64,000 bases of DNA, taken from NCBI RefSeq assembly GCF_003144245.1, contig NW_020289979.1, positions 248,001-312,000 on the forward strand, written 5' to 3'. Positions 1 to 11,116 of the stretch are shown piece after piece. The notes under the pieces are model-generated. The model had not been told where the DNA came from. It did not search any database and saw only the letters and a program-made list of their open reading frames with translations. Each line of letters begins with the position of its first letter. The stretch's first letter is position 1. The position numbers and the translations under genes are program-made. This DNA comes from Jaminaea rosea. Its lineage: Eukaryota; Basidiomycota; Exobasidiomycetes; Microstromatales.

Positions 1-84
1 GGCCGACAGTCGCAGCAGCTCGAAGCACGCCGCTCACAGCTTGTCAGTCAGACTCAGCAGCGGCAAAGGCAGCTGTCTTTCTAA
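1..84 (+). CDS. 3' end of an unidentified gene (partial)
   Basis: Frame 1 is open from the window edge to a TAA at 82-84 and encodes about 27 residues rich in Gln, Arg and Ser (GRQSQQLEARRSQLVSQTQQ and on), which looks like the end of a coiled-coil or low-complexity tail. No family can be named from so little. The downstream stretch to about 500 holds no other convincing gene. It may instead be a chance open frame at the edge. Confidence 0.35.
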   Translation, partial: GRQSQQLEARRSQLVSQTQQRQRQLSF

Positions 85-500
85 GGCGAGAAGGTCGCAG
101 TCTGGCACCAAGTCAAGAACGACCCAGGCTGATGCTGGAGAGACCAGCTCAGCGCCAACTCGTGCTTAGCTGCAACAGCCTGTACCCCTCAGAACAGCCA
201 CTAGAGCTGCATGGTCTCTCGCCCCTTACGATTGTCCTCATAAATGCTCCGTGCAATGGAATGCCCTCTTTGAGCAAGTTGAATGCACTTCATTGCCCCC
301 CGTCCCCGTGCGAGCGTCCAGTCTGCCACTGTGGCTGGTTCACTTCCCCCCTCGATGTAATCCCACTCTAATCCGTCAGGCGCGCACTTCGTACTGCGTT
401 AGAAGGTCTGATATTCCTACTTCTAGAGACACAAGCAGCGCTCGCAGCGCTGACCCAACACGTTCACCAACGTTCGCCCATCTCCGAGTACCATCTCTGC

Positions 501-1811
501 TTAACCGATGATGATCTTGCCCTCGTCATCGTTGAAGTCGTACTCCGGCACCTCCAAGTTCAACGGCGCCGGTCCCTTCCTCGCGCGTCCACTCGAGTCG
601 TAGTGGGATCCATGGCAAGGGCAGAACCACCCATTGTAGTCACCCGCCTCTCCAATAGGTACGCATCCCAAGTGGGTGCAGACGCCCAGCAGTACAAGCC
701 ACTCGGGGCGCTTGACCCTCTCCTCGTCCTTCTGCGGGTCGCGCAGCTTGGAGACGTCGAGGGAAGAGGAACGAGCATCGTCAATGTCGTCTTGCGTGCG
801 GTGGCGGACGAAGACGGGCTTGCCGCGCCACTTGATGACGAGGTTCTTGCCCTCGGGGATGTTGTTCATTTCGACCTCGACCTTGGCCAGGGCAAGAACG
901 TCTGCTGAAGCTGACATCGAGGCAAGGAAGTCCGTAACGGTCGCCTTGGCGCCTGCTGCCGCGACGAGGCCCATGGAACCCTGCGAGTGAGCGAGGGAAG
1001 GAGCGAAAGGCAGATCGTGGTCAGCGCAAGGATCGGAGGACAGGTCCCCTCTCTGCACTGTGCGCTCACAATGGCAAAGTAGTGAGCAGCCTTGTTCTGG
1101 TCAGTGTTGCCCGTGCGGTAGTGGCTGAAGTCGGGGACAGTGCTGTCGTTGGGCGAGGCCTGGAGAGCGCGGGCCGAGGTGCTGAGGAATCGAGGCTGCT
1201 CGGAGCGGCTAGGGAGGGCTGCGAGCGGCGAGCAAGGGCAAAGTGGGTGGTGTGAGATGCTGCTACGAAGCTGCTACGAAGCTGCTACGAAGCTGCTGCG
1301 TCCATCTGGGTATCCTTCCGTCTCCCATTCGGGCTGGCAGAGATGCCAGGCCAATCGAGGCAGGTCCAAATGACTGCAACTAGCCTGCCAACCCCCCTCC
1401 TTGCTGTTCTGCCCTCATCTCGCCACTCCATCGAACAATCCTTTTCGCACTCACAGTTGACATTTGTGCGGCTGGTCAGCGACCCCGAAAGAAGGGACGT
1501 CTTGTTCGACCATCGCGGGATGGACTGGACATCGCCGCGGGGCGCCGGGCCGTGAGAGCCTTCCTCGTGAGCATGAGGGTCAGCAGGAGCTCGAGCGTCG
1601 AAGTTGACGCCGCGGGCGAGCGGGGTGCCGTTCCATGCTGCTGCTGTGGTGGGCCTATTGCGGTAAAGCCAGGGCGAGAGAGGGGTGAGGTGGGGAGATG
1701 ATGGAAGTTAGTCAGCCACCACTACGACGTTTTTACAAAGACTGGTCCCGAGTTCGAGCGTACGCACAGCGCATTGACGTAGGTCCTTTGCGCAAATCGA
1801 GCGACAGACAT
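501..1811 (-). CDS. RIP1: Rieske iron-sulfur subunit of the cytochrome bc1 complex (complex III)
   Basis: Catalytic 2Fe-2S subunit of ubiquinol-cytochrome c reductase in the mitochondrial inner membrane. Proposed exons are 1768-1811, 1455-1654, 1070-1218 and 501-980; all phases agree and give about 290 aa. The last exon carries the diagnostic parts: the hydrophobic anchor ([19 protein letters not shown]), the hinge ([15 protein letters not shown]), Rieske box 1 CTHLGC, box 2 CPCHGSH and the C-terminal [10 protein letters not shown] segment. Exon 3 has a typical mitochondrial processing context ([11 protein letters not shown]). Exon 1 starts [14 protein letters not shown], a good presequence. 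Exon 2 adds about 66 residues that the family normally lacks, so the protein is longer than the usual 210-230 aa. Exon 2 is the least certain part, although its frame and G+C-ending codons look coding. The Rieske identity is certain. Confidence 0.93.
1259..1297. repeat. Short tandem repeat, 11 bp x 3 plus partial
   Basis: The unit GCTGCTACGAA occurs three times in a row, followed by a partial copy. It lies inside the proposed second intron of the Rieske gene, so it should not affect the protein. Confidence 0.75.
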
Positions 1812-2283
1812 GGCTGCAAGTCTAGTCTGTGTCGAGGAGGAAGAGGTGAGATGAGGAGGTGGTGGTGGTGAGGAGCAATCTGTAAGAAGGTTGCTCTGGT
1901 TGGCGCCTTGTCCTGGCCTGGTGATGCCGGCTCACTCGCCCGCCCGCCTGCCTCGAGTCGAGCCTCTCCGTCGCTTTCCAATCGGGTCAAGGCGGGAGGG
2001 GCGAATCAAGTGCCACGCCGCGCGCTCTGGCTCAACATGCTATGGTCTGGCTCATTGCCACGTGGCTCTGCTCTTGGCAGCTACGAGCGACAACTGCAAC
2101 TACCACCCACTTTGACGAGGACGACAGACTCAGACTGAACCTCATCGAGAGCGATCAAAGCGAAGGGAGACAACCTGAAGCATGAAATAGATTGGGGCTT
2201 GCTCAACCAGACTGGCTGGCGTGCGTCTAGCATTTCGATCCTCAAACGAAGTCTCCCTCAATGGCCTCTTATCGGGGTTGCTT

Positions 2284-2735
2284 TCAGTATTCGAAATCGT
2301 ACGCCATGACCTCGTCCACGTTGGGGGTAATGGCTGTCTGCACGAACGAGCGGTGACCCTCATCGTCACGGTATTGCTCGAAGGCGGCCTTGTCGGCGAA
2401 CTCTGGCAGATGGGCAGGACGCGACCGAAGTCAGCTCTGAGCGCTATCGTGCTCTTTCTATTGGAGCTCACTGGTGTAGAGACCGTAATTCCATCCCTTT
2501 GCTCGCTCCGAATAGACTGGAGGACCCCATGACAACTCCTGGCAGTTCGTCTTAGCGATGGGTAGCTGCGAGCCGATGAGACAGGCGGGGGTCAGCTCAG
2601 GTCTGCCTCTTCCACCTGTCATGCTCCACCCACCTCCTTCAGGCTGTCCAACTTTGCGACGAGCTCATCTTTGCCATTTCCCTTTTCAAAAATGTCGGCC
2701 TTGACCTTGAGGAGCACAATATGAATGAGAGGCAT
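2284..2735 (-). CDS. Dabb (stress-responsive A/B barrel) domain protein
   Basis: Three exons (2634-2735, 2472-2565, 2284-2402) splice in phase to a 104-aa protein. It begins MPLIHIVLLKVKADIFEKG and ends with a TGA after MAYDFEY. The pattern is that of a dimeric Dabb domain: an N-terminal strand with the conserved His (IHIVLLKVK), the middle segment GPPVYSERAKGWNYGLYT, and the final HRSFVQTAITP(N)VDEVMAYDFEY. Length fits the single-domain family of about 100 aa. Members occur widely in fungi and plants, often with stress links, but the substrate here is unknown. Donors GTGGGT and GTGAGC and acceptors CGCAG and GCCAG support the introns. It lies tail-to-head upstream of the Rieske gene and head-to-head with the PUF gene. 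Confidence 0.88.
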
Positions 2736-3551
2736 CGTGGGCGAGGTGATGGTCTGGTGAGACTGAAACTGCAGCCTCCACGCGTGTCTGGACGGGAGTG
2801 GAGACGACGGAGAGGGAGAGCGAGAGAGAGAGAGCCAAGTTGGGGTCCGCGGAGAGGCGTTCGATCGCTCTATCGTACCCAGCGTAGCCGTCCGGTGCAA
2901 GCTGCTGACCAGCGTGAAGAACCGATGAGCCGATGTCTCGAGCGGCTGCTCAGCATCACAGGGGCGAGATTGGACGTCCCGAGGGCAAACGACGCACTCA
3001 AGGAAACGGATCACAAAGCGGCCCAGTGGAAGCTCAGGTCAAATGCAACGCCGTCGCCGTCACTCCTCGCCCGCAAGTCCGATTCCAAAAAAGTCACATT
3101 GAAGGAGCGTCCAGCGAATTAGCATCTGGCATGACCACGAGCCCCCCTCCCTCGATCACTGTTGCACACACACCGCCCCGCCGCTTCTCCCTTCCCTTCC
3201 TCTCCCTCCATCCCATCTCGTCCTTCCCCCCTCCCCCACCTTCCCTTTACCAACTTTCCTGCCACTATCTTCTTCTTCGCGTAGAGCACTTGAGGGCGGC
3301 ATCGTGGACTGCTGCCCATCAATCTGCCTGTCCACCTTGCCCGCCGTAGGCTGCTTTCTGCCACGCCTTAGGCTCCATTTTGCCCTACTTTCTTGCCCGT
3401 GTCTTTCCCTCCTCTACGACAAGCAGCGTTACTAGGTTTTCCTTTTTTTTCTTGTTACTTCCTAAGAAACTCCAGCAGCCCCGGACAGCTCTCAAGCGCC
3501 TGTCGTAGCCACTTGGAACAAGTCACCGCTACCTCCTGACTCTCCACCGCC
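2736..3551. promoter_or_regulatory. Divergent intergenic region between the Dabb and PUF genes
   Basis: Roughly 0.8 kb between two diverging starts. It contains a GA-rich run around 2810-2835 and long C/T-rich tracts on the + strand at about 3170-3260 and 3380-3460, typical of fungal promoter and 5' UTR DNA. No TATA box or operator could be identified with confidence, and I see no gene inside. Confidence 0.4.
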
Positions 3552-6210
3552 ATGACCTCAAACACAGTCAATAACGCTCGACCCGAGACGCCAAACACCA
3601 TGGGAAGCGCGAACAGCGGCGTCGACCTCAGCACGCCCACTCGCCACCAGCGTGGCCCCTCTGCTGCTCCAGACAAATACGCTGAGCCCTATCGCAGATC
3701 GTCGCTCAGCACCCGCGAGCAGCTTGACGACGAGCAGACTGGCGAAGTCCCCAGCATCTGGCAGCCATCTCTCTCGACGACTCTCTTCCAGCGTCGACGC
3801 GATGACATCCAGTCAGCTCAGCACAATGTAGTCTACCCTCGCTCATCGACGCCGGCCCCGACTGCTGTGGTTCGCCACGAAGTCAAGACTTGGCCACCTC
3901 CCCCTCTCGTCCCCGATCAGGAAGGAGGTCCATGCAGCAGCCAAGAAGGCACCAGCTTATCTGGCAAATCAGCACCTCGCATCTCTGACTCGAGCACCAG
4001 AGCAGAAGACTTCGTCATTCCCAGCTCTCCACGAGCGACCGAAGTCAAGGCAAAGCTACTCTCCTCGCCTGGCGGCCAGCGTGGCGTTACCAGCTCCTTC
4101 TTCGAGGATATGACCAGCTACCGAGCAAACCAGCATCCCATGGACCAGCCGCTGTCCGCCTACCCCAAGCCCATTGGCACTCAGAAAGGCAGCTCCGGTG
4201 TCGGCGACAATGGCTGGCCGCCGCCGACTGCCAGCTTGTCTTCACCGTCTTCCGACGCTTCGTCATTCCAAAGCGCCATGAGCGAGACATCGCAGGTGCG
4301 CGGGAGCCGTGCATACATGCAGCCTTCGTCCTTGATGCTGACTCTCTGATACCTCTCTGTGGCCCCGACCCCTCAGCTGCGCACTCAGCTTATCGTCCAG
4401 CAAGTCGAGAATGCTCGCCTCGCCAAGCGCTGTCAAGAGCTCACGGACGAGAATCAACGCCTCACGGAGACGATCCAACGAATCGAGGCCGAGTACTCGT
4501 CTTCCATGTCTTCTTCTTCGCTCACACCTTGGAACCAGTCGAGCATGCACCGCGTGTTGTCGACAGACAAGCTGCATCACCCAATCATGTCTGCCCACGG
4601 CCCTGATGCTAGCCCTCATGTTCAACGTGTCAAGCACAGCGGCTACTTTGACGAGTCATCCCCGGCCTCGCTCAACGCAGACCATGCAGGGGACGAGCTT
4701 CTCCAGCAAATCCGCTACCAAGCTCAGGCAGGCTACGAAGTCGGACGTCAAGCCTTGGGCACCCATGAGCTCACCCCTCCATCTCACCAGTACAGCCACG
4801 CACAGAGCCACTGGCCGGCTTCGCCCACTCAGCAACTCCTCCATGCCAGGCAGCAGCAGAACTACCTCCAGCGAGCTCGTGCCTCATATCACGGAGACCA
4901 GTCTCTCCCTCTCGACCTTACCTCGTACCCTTACATGCGCGCGGGCTACGATCAGCGAGCCTTGCCACCTCACGTCCCCCGAGCACGCTCTCACTCGCCC
5001 AGCACACCCTACGTGAACGCGAGTGGACTGCCTGCTCAGAATCATCATCACCATAGCGCGCCTCCCTCGCCTGCCTCGCTCATGCCCGAAGTCCTCGTTG
5101 CCAAAGCACTGACTGGTCGCAGTCAAGAGGCCAGCATCGCGCTGCAGCAGCAGCTCAAGTCTGGGCAAGTTGACCTGCAGCAGAGCATCCTTCGAGCGCT
5201 TGAGCCGCACCTGTTGCAACTCTGTGAGGACAAGCACGGCAATTTCCTCATTCAGCGCGCTATCGCCGTCAACGCGAGCATTGCCTGGAAGCTCAAGTGA
5301 GTGCGCGAGCCCAGCACGCAGCCATTGTCATGGCAATTACTGACCACCATGACTGACCCCTGACAGAGGCAACTTCGCCCACCTCACCACCTCGCAGTAC
5401 GGTTGTCACGTGGTGCAACGCATCCTGGACACGAGCGAAGACCTACAGCGCCAAATCGTCGATGAGCTTCTCAGCAACGATATGTTCTCGAACTTCACCA
5501 GCCGCAACTGCGTGCATGTCTGGGCCAAGATCCTCGAGATCAAGTGGAGCGACGCCGCCTTTGGCCACCGTGTCTTCGAATCAATCAATGGAAGCATGCG
5601 TGGTCGTTGGCACCAGCTCGCTACGCAGGAGACGGGAAGTATCATCGTCCAAAACCTCTTCGAGAGTGCTCGAGAGGAGGACAAGGCAGAGTGCATTCAA
5701 GAGGTGCTGGATCGTCTCCCCGACTGTGCTGCGAACCAATGGGGAGTATGGGTCGTGCAACATCTGATCGAGCACGGCAGTGCCGAGAACCGCCAAAAGG
5801 CCTATGATCGGTTCGTGGAAGAGGCGCCTCGTCTCTCCCTCTCACAATACGGTCACAAGGCGATCATGACCGCGCTCAAGTGCAAGGACTCGCACTTCCT
5901 CAAGGGCTACATCAACAAGCTCGTCGAGGGACAAGAGGAAGGCGGCATAGCACAGCAGCAGCGCTCGAGTAACGGCCATGTCCCTTCCCACTCGATGGGC
6001 GAGAAGAATCGCCGCTCCATGCTCGTCGAGGTTGCCTCTGTCCCGCAGGGTCTACAGATCGTCACGCAGCTCCTCACTACGGTTGGGCGGGAGGAGCGGG
6101 AGCGCATCATCAAGGCCGTGCGCAAGAACTCGGTTTTCCTCAAGGGCAACAAGACGGGCTTGAAGGTTCATCAGATGTGCGAGAGGGCAAGGGCGTATAG
6201 CGGGTACTGA
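3552..6210 (+). CDS. Pumilio/PUF-family RNA-binding protein
   Basis: Three exons (3552-4295, 4377-5296, 5367-6210) join in phase to 835 aa. PUF proteins bind 3' UTRs and control mRNA stability and translation in the cytoplasm. The N-terminal half is Ser/Pro-rich and disordered. A heptad-like coiled coil starts exon 2 (QLIVQQVENARLAKRCQELT). From about residue 520 come the Puf repeats: EDKHGNFLIQRAI, TTSQYGCHVVQRIL, TSRNCVHVWAKIL, ATQETGSIIVQNLF, AANQWGVWVVQHLIEHG and SLSQYGHKAIMTALK, then a C-terminal repeat ending in GNKTGLKVHQMCER. Base-reading residues of the third repeat (NCVHVW) depart from the canonical pattern, so RNA specificity may differ from Pumilio/Mpt5. Which yeast PUF it corresponds to cannot be told by eye. 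Confidence 0.9.
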
Positions 6211-6866
6211 ATGCGGTAGACGAGCTTCGAGAGGACACGGGAGGACAGTGGCGCCGGGGACTTTCAAACTTCTTCAATTGCACCGCTCCGATTGAGTCGC
6301 TTCTCATCAACTTCGACGTCGCTACAGGAACATAGAAAAGGCAGCATCAACATCTCGTCGCCTGCAAGTCGCGACGCCACCGCATGCGAACTTGACGACC
6401 GCGCCGACAACACCATCAATAGATCATACCAAATCAGACAGCACGTCTCCGCCACAACCAATGACCATTCCAACACATGCTCAGATCTTTCCTCGCCTCC
6501 TAATCGTTTCTCTTACTCTCCCTTTTGCTCTCGCTCTTGTCTTTGTCCCTCCTCTCGCTCTACTTTTGATCAAATTCATTCCTAGATTCCAATCGAATCG
6601 GTCCCTTCGGGCGGGATGTCGTAGAGCACTGATGCATGAGAAGGCAGGGGCATACGTGTCTCGAGATCGAGAGAGTGTGTCCATTGCAAAGTCGGCGACG
6701 TGAGTCTGAGGCTTGACAGATGCGCCGTGCGATACAGTGGAGAGCAGTGACGGTAGAAGGAACAAAGAGCGTGGTGCAGAAAGTGCGCTAGCAGTGAGGC
6801 AGGGCAGGAGAAGAAGCGAAAGCAGCGAAACGAGTCTGGACTGTTCAGAAAGGGGCAACAAGACGT
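6211..6866. other. Convergent intergenic region
   Basis: 3' flanks of the PUF gene and the CAP-domain gene. An open minus-strand frame here is read-through from the CAP gene's unspliced intron, not an extension of the protein. Nothing else is seen. Confidence 0.5.
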
Positions 6867-7911
6867 CTACTGGTCGTTGGCGGGGAGAACGTTCTGAGTG
6901 TACTGGCCGGCGTACTGAGAGCGAGAAGGGAAACGATGTGGTTGTCAGCATTGGATCCACAATTGAGCGTCCCTTCCTTGATGCACTCACGTTTCCAGCG
7001 GGCGAGTACTCGCAAACAAGGTAAGAAGCCGGGGTACCCGTGGTGCTGCTCAGTCCCAAGTCCTTGGCATCGCAAGTAACGATGGCGCATCCGAGCTGCT
7101 TGCTGTTCTTCCAAACAAGCTGAGTGAAGTGTCCAGTGGCAGAGTTGAAAGTCGTGGTGCTGTAGTCGTAGCCCTTGCCCTCGTCATACCAGAGCTGGAA
7201 GAGGTCCGCGCTGCTCCATGAGGAAGCGGGCGATCCGACGGCGAGATTCTCACCGTAGGGACCCTTGGAGTGAGCGAAGACGCACTTCGAGCCGTAGGTC
7301 TGGGCGTAGTCTGCCAGAGTCTGGTTCCAGGTCAGGTTGGGCGTGTTGTGGATGGCGCGCTTGGCGTTGTGGAGAGCGAGCTGCTGGTAGGCGGGCGAGG
7401 CGGTGTTGACCGGGTTGGCCGCGCTGGACGTGCTGCTCTTGGTGGTGGTGGGCAGCGTCGTAGGGGCAGTAGTGGGCGCCGTGGTGGGGTTGCCAACAGC
7501 GGAGGACTTCTTGGTCGTGCTGGAGGTGGCCTTAGCAGTGCTCGAGCTGGCCTTGGCCGTGCTTGAGGACGCCTTGGCTGTGCTTGAGGACGCCTTAGCT
7601 GTGCTTGAGACGGCCTTGGACGACGACGTGGGGTCAGCAGCAGCGCCACCTGTGCGGGTGGAGGAGCTGGAGCTGGAGGGCAGAGTCGTCTGGCCGGCGT
7701 CAGCCCCACCGTTGACGGTGACGGTCTTGGTGGTGCCTGCGGCCGTCACGGTGCGCGTAATGGTGGTGCGAGCGACGGTGACGGTCCTAGTGACGGTGCG
7801 CCTTGCAGGGTGGGGGTGCGGGTGGGGGTGGTCTGCGGGAGCGGCGGTGACGACCGTGGAGACCATGGCGAGGAGGACGATCCAGGCGAGGCTGCTGAAG
7901 GAGGTCTGCAT
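6867..7911 (-). CDS. Secreted CAP/SCP/PR-1-like protein
   Basis: Exons 6991-7911 and 6867-6914 (76-nt intron, donor GTGAGT, acceptor CTCAG) give 322 aa. Residues 1-24 are a signal peptide (MQTSFSSLAWIVLLAMVSTVVTAA). A linker of about 140 residues follows, made of RTVTRTVTV-type and SSTAKA repeats and probably heavily O-mannosylated. The CAP domain follows, with HNAKR near its start, the CAP1 signature GHFTQLVWKNSKQLGCA, and the CAP2-like YLVCEYSPAGNYAGQY formed exactly across the intron. Fungal PR-1-like (Pry) proteins bind sterols or fatty acids and are exported, some acting at host interfaces. The short last exon (YAGQYTQNVLPANDQ) completes the fold, so the splice is well supported. No GPI signal is seen. 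Confidence 0.92.
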
Positions 7912-9965
7912 GATGGGCGAAAGAGAGTGGCGGTGTGAGGTAAGAGGAAAGTGGCTTGGGGAGAGGTAGGTGGAGGGGAGGGGAGAGACGATGTTCTCGA
8001 TGGTGAGATGAGGGAACGCTTTCGGGGCTCCCCTCAGCTCCCCTCTTATACAAGAGCGGACCCCTCATGAGATGTACGCACGCCGACAGGCCGACGCCCA
8101 GATTAGATGCTCCTCCTCCGCTTGCTGTCCCGTTGCCTACAGCCTGCATACGTTGCGCTGCTCCTTCTCACGCCTTGCTTGACTCCGCAAGAGCCGGCTA
8201 GCCGCTGTGGGAAGCTGAATGACCCCACCTCCAAATGTCTCGCAACTGGAAGCCTCCTCTGTAGATTCATGCCCAGCATGTTTCCCACCTCTCGCTACTT
8301 GCTAGCAAGCAAGCACCGCCGGGCAGGAACGACAGACGAAAGCGGTGGCGAGCGACCGTGCAGCACGATCGTGCGTGCATCGTAACTATACCTCGTCATT
8401 CCACGGGGACCATCTGAGCGTGATGATGCCGAAATTGGGTGGCGGGGAAGCAACGGATGGCGGGTAAGAGCGCTCGACGCTGAAGTTTGATCGACGATGA
8501 CCACGTCTTCCGAACCTCCGCCAGCCGCGATGCAGTGACTGATCGTCCGCGCTTCCATTGTGTCCAGGGTCCTGGCCCCTCGTCACGCAGCACTAGAGGA
8601 CCGACATTTGCCCTGTCCCTGCCCCTCACATCGCAAATAGCCTCGGCCTTCCATGCCAGCGCCACGCCGTCAAATGGGCACATTCATCGAGCTTGAGCAT
8701 ATTGTGCACAGAGCATTGGAGCGCCGTGGCAATCTTGGGGCCTCCCAAAGTGCCAAGTGAAGCTCTGTGGCTCGCTCCCTCGCTCGTTCCATTCGTTCAT
8801 TCTGTGTCTCACTCTTGAGCTTCTGGATCAATGACGATGACTGGTCTCGCGTCGGCTCGGCGTCGATGTTGAAGTCTAGGCTACCATTATGGCTCTGAGA
8901 CTGCCCAAAGATTTGGGTTTTAGAGAGGAGCGAGCGGAGTCGGGCCAGACTCACCGGTACCAAGGAAGACGACGAGACGCGCCGCCCGAGCGGAGACTCA
9001 ACGTTACCTCCGCATCGAAGGCAGCCAAGCGTGGCCGAGTGATGTCGCCGATGTGTGGCTTGGATGGAAGTGACCCATCAGTTCCGAGCCGACGATGACG
9101 ACGATGTCGGCGTCGCCATCGTCGCCCACCTTGTCATCGTCGGAAGCGAGGGTGCCTTGCGACGCAGGGCAATGAGGCAGTAGCAAGGGCAGGCTTGAAT
9201 TGCTTGCTTGCTTTCTCGGCAGCCGCGGCGCAGCGTGCGAGCTGACGCATGTAGAACGCCGTCGTATATTTGCCTCTGATTCCCACGTCGTCGTCGCAAG
9301 CCTTGGCCCACTACCGTACAGATCGACATCAAAGCATCGGTTTCTACGAAGATCATCATCAACAGAGAGAGAGCCTCGGCCCACATCACACAAACGAGAA
9401 GCTTCATGGTGTCTCACTGCCACACTGTATCGAGCTTGAGCACGCCACGTCCAATTTGCTGTCGTAAGTGGGTCTCACCCGGGCAAAGTCGTGGTGATCG
9501 GTTGCCCCGTAGCGGCTTGGTTTCCGATCATTCGCCGCGCTTTGAGTCAGCGTCATGATGATGAGGGTGGTGATGCCAAAAATGATCCCAATGCGTCGAG
9601 CCGCGGAAGATGGTCACACCTCTCCTCCGCGGCCGAGCATCAACAAACGGAAGCGCTCGCGTGGCTCGCCCGTTGCCGGCGGTCCGAGGTGTTGGATCGA
9701 CGGCGGAGAAGCCGTGGCCGGCAATCAACACCCCCTGACTCAATCGCTCCCTCCTTTCTTCGCCATCAATCCCCTGATACTCCTCCGACTCCAGATACGA
9801 CCACGGTCTTACAGCTGGCAGCTACGCCTACCTACGCTCTTTGTTCGCGGCTCACTCTCCTGACAGCTCTTCACTCCTGTCCAGTTCCCATCTCACCATC
9901 ACTCTCAAACCCGCAGCTCACCCTCAACACAGTCTTGACGCCTCACACTCTTTTCACAACAGCTC
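7912..9965. other. Gene-poor stretch of about 2 kb between two secreted-protein genes
   Basis: All open frames here are short, overlap on several strands and lack recognisable protein features or clear splice continuity. The part next to 7912 is the CAP gene promoter and the part next to 9965 is the leader of the Kre9-like gene, with C/T-rich DNA at about 9740-9950. Nothing else can be supported. Confidence 0.45.
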
Positions 9966-10427
9966 ATGATGAAGTCATACCTTTTTACAGCGATCCTCGC
10001 GGCCGTTTCTCTCTCGTCTCTCGTCCTGGGCGCAGATAATCCGGACGACCCGTCAGGCAAAGAGGTGTACGTGGTCAGCCCTTCTTGCGGCTACTACAAA
10101 TGCAAGGTAAACTGGGCAAGAGGCTCAACCCAACATGTCACATGGTGGAATGCTCCTGCTGGGGGGCTCAACATACATCTCGTCCCCACCAAGGGCTCGG
10201 GCAAGAGCTACACAATCACGTCCAAGGTCGGTTCAATCCACGACCAATCGAGCTGTAAGGCGCAAGCGCCCAAAGGGGAGAGCTGCGGAAGCTACGAATG
10301 GAAGGTGCCTACCGATGTGGCCCTTGGGGAGTACACGGTAGAGGCCAGGAGCGTGGCTAAGCCCAAGGTGGTCGGCTACACGGATACTGTGGTGATCGGG
10401 AAGACAAAGGGCAGCAAGAGGCAATAA
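9966..10427 (+). CDS. Small secreted Kre9/KNH-like (Ser-Thr-rich GPI-anchored family) protein
   Basis: A single exon of 153 aa. It begins MMKSYLFTAILAAVSLSSLVLGAD, a clear signal peptide cleaved near residue 23. The mature part has the immunoglobulin-like Kre9/Knh1 N-terminal domain pattern: VVSPSCGYYKC, then WARGSTQHVTWW, LNIHLVPTKGSGKSYTI, and finally SYEWKVPTDVALGEYTVEARS. Relatives are cell-wall beta-1,6-glucan associated or small secreted proteins of basidiomycetes. Four Cys in the mature region could pair. There is no Ser/Thr-rich tail and no GPI signal, so it is probably freely secreted or wall-bound. The second Met (9969) is an equally possible start. Confidence 0.85.
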   Translation: MMKSYLFTAILAAVSLSSLVLGADNPDDPSGKEVYVVSPSCGYYKCKVNWARGSTQHVTWWNAPAGGLNIHLVPTKGSGKSYTITSKVGSIHDQSSCKAQAPKGESCGSYEWKVPTDVALGEYTVEARSVAKPKVVGYTDTVVIGKTKGSKRQ

Positions 10428-11116
10428 AACGTTGACAAAGCGGAGTGAGAAGATCGACCACGTCAATCGCTGCGGCGCTACGCCCCACAATCAGCACGCG
10501 CGACCTGTCCCACCGCCGAGATCAGCAGATCCAGCCCCTCCTCCGCCGCAACGTCTTACTAGGGTATCATCAGCAATCCGCAGTCGATGGGCTCTCAGCA
10601 TTTCAAGATCCTCCCTCCCCCCACTTCAATCGCGCTCTCACTCTCCCCTCGCTCCCGTCTCATCGCTCAGCATCATTCTCAATCCTGCTCCTAGTCTCTC
10701 TTCTCCGATACTTTGTTTGCGCTACATCGCTTCATCATAATTATCTTACATTGCTCATCGTTCATTGCTTTTTCTGTGTGCTTTTCTTCTTTTAGAGAGA
10801 CAGGAGAGAGCTTGACGAACCGGGAAGGACAGGAGACGACGAGACGCGACAAGGCTATGAGGCGATGGTAAGGGGACGAGGCCAGCTGACAGACCCAAAG
10901 GCGGGGAGGTGAGGATGGAAAGCAAAAAAAGTAGACGAGCCGAGCGAGCGAGCGATTGACGAAGCCGCTAGACGGGAGGAGTGAGCAGGGTTTGAGACCA
11001 CGCTGCCAGCTTGGAGAGGCGAGACACGAACAGCTGCTAGCTTACCAATGGCTCATGCGTACCCGAAAGCAAAGAGAGGATGGCGATTATGCCTTGCGGA
11101 GGACATAGTGACTCTG
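10428..11116. other. Convergent intergenic region
   Basis: 3' flanks of the Kre9-like gene and the giant orphan gene. It is C/T-rich to about 10800, then A/G-rich. No gene is seen. Confidence 0.5.

Noticed and set aside
6481-6990. C-terminal extension of the CAP protein beyond residue 307
   Set aside because: It is intron read-through; splicing to 6867-6914 restores the conserved CAP2 motif and a proper stop.
9004-9743. Minus-strand frames in the gap before the Kre9-like gene
   Set aside because: They lack consistent codon bias, and no splice sites yield a continuous, recognisable protein.
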